Shown one piece after another: positions 55,624-64,000 of a DNA stretch of 64,000 nt (the stretch's first letter is position 1; every line of letters starts with the position of its first letter). The notes under the pieces are model-generated. The model was not told where the DNA came from and made no database searches. It was given only the letters and a program-made list of their open reading frames with translations. This stretch comes from Auricularia sp. M13 (Eukaryota; Basidiomycota; Agaricomycetes; Auriculariales; Auriculariaceae), in contig CM073196.1 of NCBI GenBank assembly GCA_037042915.1, forward strand, positions 2,728,001 through 2,792,000. Direction: 5' to 3'. A program made the position numbers and the translations under genes.

Positions 55624-58470
55624 CTATGAATCGCCGTTGTAGCGATCGCGCACCTGCATGTCCTGTTAGCAGAGTTTGGTAACAGTCAGGCGACGCACCA
55701 GGTCCTTTGCTTTAGCGACGTATCCTGAGTAGCCCGTGTATTTGCCTACTTCCACACCCTTGCTGGCACCTATACCGGCCCCAGTCTCAAACATGGCTGT
55801 CTCGCTGTCATAGATAATCAATGGAAGGGAAAGGAACGAGGTCTAAGATACTGACATGGGGTCGATGCGGCCCTCGCCATCCGTCCCTAGGCCAGTCCCT
55901 TCTGACCAACCCATCTTCTTCAACAGCTTGTTGCCAATGTTGTTCTCATCCTTCGCGGGCGCAAGCGGCGGTGGTGGTGGCGAGGGAGGAGGAGGTGGGC
56001 CATCCGCACGTTTCTTCGAAGGCGCCGTCTTGGTTTCTGGAGGAGGCACCTCGGGTTGGCCATATATCGCCCGGCGTTCCAGAGCTCGGTCCCTGTACTT
56101 GGGCGCCTGCGCCGCTGCGACCTTGGCCTTGGCAGCAGCAGCCTTCTTGCGGGCGGCGTCGCAAAGCGCAGCGTTCTTGAGGTTCGCCTATACGTCCACA
56201 GAGGATCATGCCGGGAAAACAAACGTCAGAAATGTCTGTGTGTTGCGCTCGACAATATGCGAGGTGCGAGCCTTATGCATATCGGATCCGGCATTATGTC
56301 GCTGTAGCACTTCCAGCGATGCCAGTGACCTCAGACACAGAAAGCATGCGAAGGTAGTCGGGTTCGCAAACTCAAAATCGTCCAAAGCCACGGACGGCGT
56401 TGAGGTCGATGTCGGCGGGGCCTTCTTGGCTTGTGCGTTGGGAGCGGGTTTCGCCTTTGGAGCGGGAGTCGCCTGTGCAAATCGGATAGCAACGGTAAGA
56501 CGACTGTCGCACAACGCGCTATGCGGCCAGAGCGATCACCGATGCAAGAGTAGAGGTCGACGCAGTGGGAATAGCTTCCACTGGTTTGTGACCCGGATTG
56601 AGCTCGCCTTGAACCGAAGTCCAGCGAGAGATGTCGTTGGCAACCTGACAACAGGAGTTAACACTTGAGGGAAGATCTCACGAATGCCATACCTTCTTGC
56701 TGGCGATAAGAGGGGCAACCTTCTTCGAAGCAGCCGCTGCGCGAGTACTTAGCGACATTCGAAAATGAACAAACACACTTACGCTTAACACCGCCAGCAT
56801 CCTTCTCGACGTCGTCCGCAGCGATGGGAGTTCCTCGGAGTCATCCAGAGAAAAGCCAAGAGCAGTCGCGCCTACGGGTTGCGCTGCAAAAATATGTTAC
56901 GGATGTGCTAGTGAAATAACTAAACCCTTACGAGGAGCTGACGCAACTGCCTTTGTGGCTGCTACTGCTGCTGCGGGCTTGTTGAAGCTTAGGGTCAAGG
57001 GCTTGTCTGAGACAGGCATGCCCACAACCGCAGTCAACTCGCTATTCATCGAGCCAAGGAATGCCGCGACTTCGGCGTCAACATCTGAATGTCATTAGCT
57101 GTCTTCGAACTTCTAGGTAGCGAACCCGGTAGCGTACTCTTGGGTTGCTCGACCTTCTTCTTCCTTTCTTTCTCCTTCGCCGGGCCCGCCTGTGTTTTTG
57201 CGCGAGACTCTTTCACCTCAAATTCGAGAACCGCAACAGTTGAAGCTTCGTCCCAGTATCGTGTCCAGTCGCCATCGACACCACCAAGTGCGACAGTAGA
57301 CGAGATGCATGCTTCATCCTTTATGACGTTGTCGGGCACCTTCTGCCAGGAATATGGATGCGCAAAGCTGGTTGCGACTGGACGGTCGGATACTTTGAAT
57401 CCTTCGGGGTGAAGCTGTTGCGACATGGTGTTGGCTAAGACGGCTGATGCGGACTACAAGAAACAAGTCAGGGTGCGAACAGCCAATGGACTACGATTGA
57501 TCAACCGACCTGAACGTCCACGAATTCGACAAATGCGAAGCCCCAGCTGGCTTTGGTCATCTTGTCTTTGACGAGGATGACCCTGCGCAGTCCTGGCGCG
57601 CCGTCCTTGTCCAGGCCCGCGGAATGCTTGCAGGCGGCAGCAATGGCTTCTGGCGCGCTGATGGGGTCAAGGCCGCGGAAAAGCAGAACGGGCGCAGGGG
57701 CCGTGCCGATGTCGCGTGTGCCGTCGTTGATCTGAACAGGTCCATGAGCGTTCGGTACGGGACGCGACACTGGGTTTGCGCTCTGGGAAAAGTCGATTTT
57801 GACGCGGCGCTGGTTGACCAGGGTGCCGGACTCCATGGCTGCTTGCCACGCATAATACGCCGCCGTGCCATGCGATGCAGGCGGCGGACATGGATGAATG
57901 GGAACCGCGGCTTAAGGAATGCACTAGCGTGTTCAACGGTGGCGAATTCGGCGAAGCCAAAGCCCTTTGAAAGACCTTGCAAGAGGGTGGGAGCGTCAGG
58001 ACAAGCACAGTCGCGGTACTGAAGGGCATATGCCTGTTGCGCGGTCTCTTATGATGGTCACGTTGTTGAGCACGCCGCCCAGGCCCAGGAGGTAAGCTTG
58101 AAGCTGGCACCCAGTCAGCACCCAGTGGCGGCCGGGGTGCGGCCTTGAGGACTTACATCGGCCTCCGTAAAGTCCTGGTCTAATCCGAGGAAAATAACGT
58201 GCTGCGTGGCCTCGCTGGGCACCAGACGGCGCCGGTGGCCTTGCTCGCGGCGCCGGTCGTCGTATGAGTACTCTTCCACATATCCCTCGTCGTCGTAATC
58301 CTGCGCGCGGATGTCAAGCACGGATACCCCTGCAGACATGTGCCACCCACGTTGTTGTACTTGTGTCGCTTGTTGCTTCCACCGCCGTATCCATCGTCTT
58401 CGCGGGGTCGCACATGGCCATGGCCGCCACCATAGCTCTTGCCTTGATCCCACTCGCGTCCGTACGGCAT
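55624..58470 (-). CDS. RBM5/RBM10-like splicing factor (RRM, zinc finger, G-patch)
   Basis: RNA-binding splicing regulator. The N-terminus MPYGREWDQGKSYGGGHGHVRP is arginine/glycine-rich. RRM 1 includes HVIFLGLDQDFTEAD, a GLGGVLNNVTI region and FGFAEFATVEHA. RRM 2 includes VLLFRGLDPISAPEAIAAAC, VILVKDKMTKASWGFAFVEFVD and MSQQLHPEGFKVS...RPVATSFAHPYSW. Between and after are charged linkers (KEKERKKKVEQPK). A C2H2 finger of the matrin type (FACFLCLRSLASLEVLQRHNAGSDMH) and a poly-Pro stretch precede the C-terminal G-patch, NNIGNKLLKKMGWSEGTGLG. The tail is KDLVRDRYNGDS. This domain order (RRM-RRM-ZnF-G-patch) is that of RBM5/RBM10; fungal members are known but little studied. G-patches recruit DEAH helicases such as Prp43. 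Around ten introns. Confidence 0.88.
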
Positions 58471-58836
58471 GTATGACAGAGGTATCGCGGGAAGAAGAAT
58501 CGGAGTTCGGAGTTCACATCGACACACTTCTTCGTTGTTCTCACGACACCCTAATGCCGCGATGTCCTCGTTATCTCTGGCTGACCTCCATAGGGGTTAT
58601 ACCCATATATTTACGGTGTTTTTACTATAGCAATAACCTCAGGATTTACCTCAGATAGACCCAGGCATACCCTGGTCTACCGTTGTGCCGAGTCTCTAGA
58701 CCTTTCTACACTCTCTTGTTATACGAATCCTTCACAAATTTTGCATATATCCACTTAAAAACTTCAAACGCTGAAATTTGTTCGTTTTCTTTGTCATACT
58801 TGATATACATGTTCTCGTGTTTTCCGAGGCGTCGAA
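58471..58836. other. Intergenic, RBM5-like promoter / GH16 3' end
   Basis: No gene seen. AT-rich between 58570 and 58810. Confidence 0.5.
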
Positions 58837-60004
58837 TCAGGGCGTGTACTTCGTCAACTGCACGTTCCTGATCTGGAAGGTCGTTCCTCCCGCGGGTCCA
58901 GGTGAGCCGGAGCTACCCTCCATCTAGTGGGCAAGTCATCAGCCTACGTATAGGTAGAGGTTCTACGACCAATGATTAACGATCACCTGAAGGTCGATGA
59001 TCAGCCACATGGCGGCGTTGCGGAAGTTGGACGCCGTATGAGTCGCCTGGAGGGTGCCGTCGAAGTAGTACTTGATCGACAGGTCCTTGGTGTTGCCTGA
59101 GATTGTGCGTAGCTCAGCCTTCAGCGAGTGGAAGTTGCCGTCCGTAGGCCAAGCGACCCTCTTCGTCGCAACCGCAGAGGACGTGCTAAGGCCCATCAGC
59201 ACGAATTAAATCATGGTTCCGGGAACCATTTGCGTACTTAAACGTGTTAAACCAGTTTTCCTGCGTGCCTGTAAACGTCGATGGGAATGTGAGATGCGAG
59301 TGCCGGGGTAGATTTGGGTGGGGAACAACAAACCCTTCCTGCAAAGCGATTACATTACTGCACACAACCCTAACGTTTATCCGTGATGTACGCACCATTC
59401 ACCGATGTCGCTCTCCGGGGGCCAGCCTAGACGATGAAGTCGATCTTGTTCCTTGCGGCCTTACGAGCTCGGACGGACTCACCATTCACAGCCGTAAGCC
59501 AGAAAGCGGGCCATGTACCCTTTGCCGTCGGGGCCATAAATTCACCTTGGACATCGAAGCCGGTGACGCTCGTTCCATCGACCTTGACTTGCTGCTTGGC
59601 GTGCACGGTGCCAGAGAAGTAATGGATGGCAGGGTGGGGGTTGGCAGTGCTACGATCCACCTCTGAGAAAGACGGGAAACCCAGTGAGACTTTGGGGCGT
59701 ACCTCGGGGGTTGGCCAGAGACAGGCTTGGAAGTGAGAGTTAGGACGTTGTTGGCGACACTGATGTAAGTATGGTTGGACGAGCTGCCGACCATGCGACC
59801 AGCTGTTATGTGGTAAGAACAGTTGCGTCGAATGCAGCACAGTCGATCCTCACAGCCGTTATGATCCGAGCCCCATGGGTAAAGATAGTTCCAATACTGC
59901 TCAAAGGTCGAGTAAGAACTGAACGAGTTGGTAGGAAGCACGACGCTGGAGGCGGCGCTCGCCAGACCAGCGAGCGAAACAGTGATCAGAGCAGCAAAGA
60001 GCAT
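58837..60004 (-). CDS. Secreted GH16-type beta-glucanase-like protein
   Basis: The signal peptide MLFAALITVSLAGLASAASS is followed by a beta-jellyroll. Conserved stretches: FSSYSTFEQYWNYLYPWGSD, VANNVLTLTSKPVSGQ, PAIHYFSGTVHAKQQVKVDG, FDVQGEFMAPTAKGTWPAFW and WPPESDIGEWK. The last is the catalytic loop, with two Glu in E-x-D-x-x-E spacing (Ser replaces the usual Ile/Leu after the first Glu). After introns it reads GTQENWFNTF/NTSS, WPTDGNFHSLKAELR, IKYYFDGTLQATHT and FRNAAMWLIIDLQ, ending MEGSSGSPGPAGGTTFQIRN. Six introns. Related basidiomycete proteins act on beta-1,3(4)-glucans or are simply annotated as concanavalin A-like; exact substrate unknown. Faces away from the GH43 gene. Confidence 0.85.
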
Positions 60005-60043
60005 TTTCGAGGCGAGGAACCAAGGCCAGAGGTACGCCTGGAG

Positions 60044-60052
60044 AAATTTATA
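60044..60052 (-). promoter_or_regulatory. TATA-like box, GH16 gene
   Basis: TATAAATTT on the minus strand, 40 bases before the ATG. Confidence 0.5.
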
Positions 60053-60086
60053 CTCTGCCAGCGCGGCTTCGACGACCCGGCTACAT

Positions 60087-60102
60087 CCCCACCGTGCCCC
60101 AC
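60087..60102 (-). promoter_or_regulatory. Twin CreA/Cre1-like sites
   Basis: GTGGGG on the minus strand at 60087-60092 and 60097-60102, ten bases apart, about 85-100 bases before the GH16 start. The consensus SYGGRG is the known binding site of the glucose repressor; paired sites bind better in ascomycetes. Confidence 0.4.
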
Positions 60103-60953
60103 GTGGCGAGAACCACAAGTCAAACATCAACCCGCTGACATCTAGAGAACGCGAGCACCTACCCCGGACCGTCGCGGCAGCTTGAGGAGCGGCGGTCCGT
60201 GTGGTCAACAAACATGTCGGCGACAAGGTCGAGAAACATTCCGCAACGACACCAGATCATTAATCGTCTGAGGCATGCATCGAACCGGGCCCCACTCTGA
60301 GGCCCTGCCCTGCCCTGTATCCAGAAATGACGGCGGCCCGGTCGTCAGGAGGACCACAGGAGTCTTGGATAAGAGTGGCCCGTTGGAACAAGCGAAGAGC
60401 CGTGTGAGTTGCATCGACAGTGGTACAACAGCGCGCAGTCTGTGAGCAGGTAGAACGATGGGCCGCTGGAGCGGAGAACATGGGTGTCGTCATCCGGGAC
60501 CGCGGTACGCAGAAATTAGGCCTCCAGTGTCAAATAACCAGCTCAGAAGTCATCGCAGGCAAGCGTAATGGTGTTTTACATGGAAACTCCATTGACGCAG
60601 CTTCGAGCTGGTGGACGAGAAGCACGTGACGCTGGCGGAGTTGCGATTCAAGGCTTTGCTCTCACCGTCTAACATCGGATTATGGCTGGGCCATACGCGC
60701 AACATCTCTCAGGCCTCAATTATGCCTGAGGTTACTATTTTCATGCCCACGCCGCCTGTTGCGCCACATAGCACACCGAGGACGACAACGGCGAAATACC
60801 GGTTGATTTTCCCCCTACTTCACCGCTGCTTCCTCGCACATGACACCGTTGTCCGTCCGAAATATGCACGAGGGCTCTTCCTATAAGACACCTGCTGCCT
60901 CATTATAGCAGTCTGCATTCTTTTTGTGACTCGCAGACCATCTCGAGTACACC

Positions 60954-62798
60954 ATGCGCCGCGCCGCCCTGCTTACTGCCCTCTGCGCGCTCTCTGTATC
61001 GGCAGCGAGCTGGATCGCGCCTGGCGCAATCTGGTACGACTCTGCCGGCGCGAAGATTGACGCGCACGGCGGTATGATCATCAAGCCCGGCGACATCTAC
61101 TACTGGGTGCGTTGAGCAGTGAGTTGCGCGACGAACCCAGCGTTGAAGCTGTGTCGCAGGTCGGCCAGTCGTGGGACAGCAACACTTCGCCGCGCATCTA
61201 CTCGTCCAAGGACCTGCTCAACTGGGACAACCGCGGCCTAGCCAACTCCATACAATGGCTTTACCGGCCCAAGTTGTTCGTGTCGGGAGGCCGCTACCAT
61301 GTTAGTATAACTTTGTGCTTATGTGCAGGCCAAGATGCTGACCTCATTGTAGATCTGGGGACAGGTCGACAGACTGACGCGTGGCATGGCCTCCACCGAT
61401 ATCTCTGGAGGTTATAACCTTTACGGTTCAGGAATGTCCATTCCGCCGTCCAACTACACGTTCAGTGACTGTGGTGTCTTTGCTGACACTGACGGTTTGT
61501 ACACTCAATCTTGCTAGTGAATGCAGCCTCATTGTCTGCGCAGGACAAACCTACTGGGTTACGAGTGCGGACCACAATATCATTGCCATTAACCATATCA
61601 ACGGCGGCACTCAGGCCACCGTTGGCGATCGAGTTGCATACCTTTGTACGCAGCCTTCACATGGTGTTCGATCGTTCTGACTCTGAGCAGCGCTTGGGGC
61701 TTACGAGGCACCCGCTCTCTTCAAGGTCGGAAGTGAGTTCTGCTCTTGACGGTTATCTGCTCTCATTGATCATGTCGCACCTCCTATAGGTGTCTACTTC
61801 CTCATCGTGTCGAGCAAGACAGGATACCGTCCCAACCCGAACAAGGTCTTCTGGGCCACGAGCCTTGCTGGTCCATGTACGAAACCATTCTTCGCTCTGC
61901 AACTGCGTGTGCTGAAGCTCGGCAGGGTCTGGCGGCACTGACATTGCGCCGGCCAGCACCAACACGTACAACTCTCAGTCCACGTTCGTCTTGACGATCC
62001 CCGGTAGCCAGCAGACGACATACATGTTCATGGGCGACGCATGGGACTCGAAGGGCACGAGCGCCGCGAACTACATGTGGCTCCCGCTCAGCGTGTCCAC
62101 GTCCGCGCACACCGCGACGCTCCAGAATTACGCTTACTGGAAAGTCAACCCGACAACTGGTGCGTGTGAACTGTCGTTTTGAAGACCAGGGCTCTGAACA
62201 TGCAAAGGTGTCGTGACGACGTCGTCTACTGGTAAGCGGTACGAGGCCGAAGATGCTTTCTTCACGGGCAATGCTGGTGCGTGCACATGGCAAAGACTCG
62301 AACATGACATTGACGAAATGTTAGCCGCGACCGACTGCGAGCACTGTGTATCGAAGCGCGCCGTCCACAAGAGTAAGTTCATCACGCCGCCAGATACAAC
62401 GCCAACCTCACAACCATTGCTATAGTCGACCACTCCAGCAACGTCACTTTCGTCGACGTCGAGGGTCTCGGCAACGGCGAGAGGCAATGGATGTCGCTCC
62501 ACTACACCGTCAACAACGCCACAGGTAACGTCTTGCCCAGTTGATCAAGACACACCCGTCTCACTGTGCTGCTTACGAAGCTGGCGACGCCTACGTCTCG
62601 ATTAACGGCGAGAAGTTCCGCGTAGGAGACCTGAACGTGCGCGCTGGGAGTCACTCGACCATCCCGATCTCGGTCGTCCTGGAGAAGAAGAACGTCGTCA
62701 CGTTCTCGGTCGAGTCTGACGATCATGCGTTCGAGGCGCATCTAGATGGCATCGAGGTTCTCGACGGCACGGAGGAGGAAATCGAGGTCAAGTTGTGA
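60954..62798 (+). CDS. GH43 exo-beta-1,3-galactanase-like enzyme with CBM35
   Basis: The signal peptide MRRAALLTALCALSVSAAS leads into the GH43 five-blade propeller. IDAHGGMIIKPGDIYYWVGQS, then SKDLLNWDNRGLA, LYRPKLFV, GYNLYGSGMSIPP and DCGVFADTDG, YEAPALFK (the Glu at 61705-61707 is the expected catalytic acid), YFLIVSSKTGYRPNPNK, MFMGDAWDSKGTSAANYMWLPL. After introns a CBM35 follows: GKRYEAEDAFFTGN, FVDVEGLGNGERQWMSLHYT, AYVSINGEKFRVG and HAFEAHLDGIEV. This domain pairing is that of Phanerochaete chrysosporium Pc1,3Gal43A (GH43 subfamily 24), which cleaves beta-1,3-galactan of arabinogalactans. In that enzyme the usual Asp base is missing and a Gln takes its role; here the first blade reads AHGG rather than the ADP-type motif, in line with this. 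About seven introns. Confidence 0.87.
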
Positions 62799-63177
62799 AC
62801 GACGATTCTTGGGAATCGCGCATGATGTGTGTTTTGCACCAAGAAGGGCAGTTTTGAATGCCATAGTTGTCGCGTGCAGTAGATTGCTCTGAGACGAAAG
62901 GTCCTGGCAGACTCGATGGATCCCTGAGTTCGAGCACACCGGATGAGAATGAGACGAGGCTTGCTGGCAATTTCAAGCGTGCTGTCCTCGAGCTGAGCGC
63001 AAGCGCTCAGTCACGCCGGTTGAATGCACAACAGAGCTCATTGAACATGCCATGCGGTTCACACGGAAGACCCGTCCATACCTCAATTTGATGAAGCGAC
63101 GAGACAAACGACGAGAGGAACAAGGAGACGATGGTCGGAGTTTCGCCCGACTCGACAGAACACCATCTACACTCACC
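62799..63177. other. Intergenic, GH43 / NDUFB4
   Basis: No gene seen. Contains the 18-bp inverted repeat listed separately. Confidence 0.5.
62993..63010. repeat. Short inverted repeat
   Basis: CTGAGCGC, AA, GCGCTCAG: perfect 8-bp arms with a 2-base centre. 195 bp after the GH43 stop and 168 bp before the NDUFB4 start. Confidence 0.6.
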
Positions 63178-63616
63178 ATGGCTGGCGGACATGGTACGTG
63201 CTTCGATATATTACATGTTGGTTGCCTGCAAATTGCTCCCTGTTTGCAGGCCAGAAGGTGCGTAGCAGTCACGCCGGCAGGGATGTGCCTAACCAGCGTG
63301 CAGGTTGACCCCGCCATCGAGCGATGGGCCTATATGGTGCGTCGCACTCCAATGGCGCGCTACATCATGTTCTAAGCCTGGGATACGCAGAGGGAAAACG
63401 TATACAGGAACTTCAAGTTCACGCCGACCGTGGTCAAGCGTGCCGTCGCGTTGGGCATTGTCGTCCCCGGTCTTGTCTACGTGGTTGCCAAAGACCAGAA
63501 CGTACGTTCGCCTCACTGTGCTCTTGGTCTTGGGTCTCATATGGATACCGTCAATGCAGTACAGGTGGCGATTCAGAGGCGCGCGCAAGGGAGAGCCGCT
63601 GTTCAGCGACCAATAG
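63178..63616 (+). CDS. NDUFB4: Complex I accessory subunit NDUFB4 (B15)
   Basis: A 74-residue single-span protein of the membrane arm of mitochondrial NADH:ubiquinone oxidoreductase. Spliced exons give MAGGHG, QK, VDPAIERWAYM, RENVYRNFKFTPTVVKRAVA with the membrane span (ALGIVVPGLVYVVA), then KDQN and YRWRFRGARKGEPLFSDQ. The D-P-A-(I/L)-x-R-x-x-x-M, FxxTP and (R/K)xGE features match the short fungal B15 subunits. Exon 1 is 16 nt and exon 2 only 8 nt (63250-63257); all introns keep GT-AG ends, and the last acceptor is chosen at 63554-63563 to hold the frame. No presequence, as usual for accessory subunits. Confidence 0.9.
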
Positions 63617-63749
63617 ATTCATCGTTCTCTCAACACAATCGCTTTCGTGAATTCAGAGGGCAACCTGGCATCACGTCCATTGCACCGTATTTCATTTGAG
63701 AGGTGACGCTTCAGTTATAAGTACAAAGCTGTAAGATTATTCTGGGGTG

Positions 63750-64000
63750 TTATATTCGCTTGCAGAGCTCGATCGCAACCTTGCACCCAGCACCGATGAC
63801 AGTGCCAAGCAGGGCGTGGGCAGGCGCGCGTTGTGCGTCGTGCTCTACGGCGGTGTCGAGATGCTCGAGCTCGTCGTCGCGCAGCTCCTCGATGACGGCG
63901 CGCAACAACGGCATGCTGGGGTGGTCGGGCATGTCCGCGAGCTCCTTGAGCTGACTATATTGGTCATGAGCAATCTGTCGAGCTTGAAGCTGGTATATAT
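63750..64000 (-). CDS. COQ7: COQ7 demethoxyubiquinone hydroxylase, N-terminus cut off
   Basis: C-terminal end of the di-iron hydroxylase of ubiquinone synthesis, at the mitochondrial inner membrane. Visible: QIAHDQYSQLKELADMPDHP, then RAVIEELRDDELEHLDTAVEH, where E-x-x-H in DELEH is one iron-ligand motif of the family, and the terminal TVIGAGCKVAIELCKRI. The gene continues beyond base 64000, so the start and the other ligand motifs are not in the window. Confidence 0.92.
   Translation of the reverse strand, partial: IYQLQARQIAHDQYSQLKELADMPDHPSMPLLRAVIEELRDDELEHLDTAVEHDAQRAPAHALLGTVIGAGCKVAIELCKRI

Larger units (their letters stand above)
60005..60953. other. Divergent intergenic region, GH16 / GH43
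   Basis: No gene seen in these 949 bp. The region contains TATA-like elements for both neighbours (60044-60052 minus, 60882-60887 plus) and three CCCCAC motifs (60087, 60097, 60290) that fit the Cre1/CreA consensus SYGGRG on the minus strand. Confidence 0.55.

Overview
The window is nuclear DNA of a filamentous basidiomycete, most likely an Agaricomycete. Genes are packed on both strands, and almost every one is cut by many short introns of about 45-75 nt with GT..AG ends. The families point the same way: an EF-hand/ZZ-finger multidomain protein that I recall from Agaricomycete proteomes, a Hook dynein adaptor, a GPI-anchored cupredoxin, a GH43 exo-galactanase type enzyme with a CBM35, and a GH63 glucosidase. 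I see no transposon, LTR element, CRISPR array, rRNA or convincing tRNA. All splice assignments were made by eye from reading frame, family conservation and GT/AG sites.

Layout. 1-6.6 kb: a sugar transporter cut by the window edge, an unrecognised zinc-finger protein, RNA 3'-phosphate cyclase (rtcA), a Cdc50-type flippase subunit and a sigma-like glutathione S-transferase. 7-19.6 kb: MCM2, HID1 (Golgi traffic), a secreted cupredoxin, then POL31/POLD2 and CTP1/Sae2/CtIP head to head across 76 bp. 19.7-28.4 kb: the Golgi Arf-GEF GEA and the Hook adaptor, head to head across 94 bp. 28.7-33.6 kb: the large EF-hand/ZZ protein. 34-39.9 kb: a RAD57/XRCC3-type RAD51 paralog, two four-span membrane proteins and ATG8. 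40.5-44.1 kb: a DHA1-type drug/polyamine transporter and an intronless disordered protein. 44.7-55.3 kb: GH63 glucosidase I (CWH41), an F-box protein, a small membrane protein, a metallophosphoesterase, GSK3 kinase and the F-box/WD40 protein MET30/sconB. 55.6-64 kb: an RBM5/RBM10-like splicing factor, a GH16-like and a GH43+CBM35 secreted hydrolase facing away from each other, the complex I subunit NDUFB4, and the C-terminal end of COQ7 cut by the window edge.

Themes. Replication and recombination genes (MCM2, POL31, CTP1, RAD57) share the first half with membrane-traffic genes (CDC50, HID1, GEA, HOOK). ACGCGT/TCGCGT motifs typical of MBF control lie at the MCM2 start and inside the POL31-CTP1 promoter. 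Other points of interest are very short divergent promoters, 8-nt and 14-nt microexons, a GC-AG intron, a start codon isolated on its own coding exon, and an acidic tract that appears to be inserted into a ZZ finger. No clearly new multi-gene system is present. The EF-hand/ZZ protein is the best candidate for uncharacterised biology.
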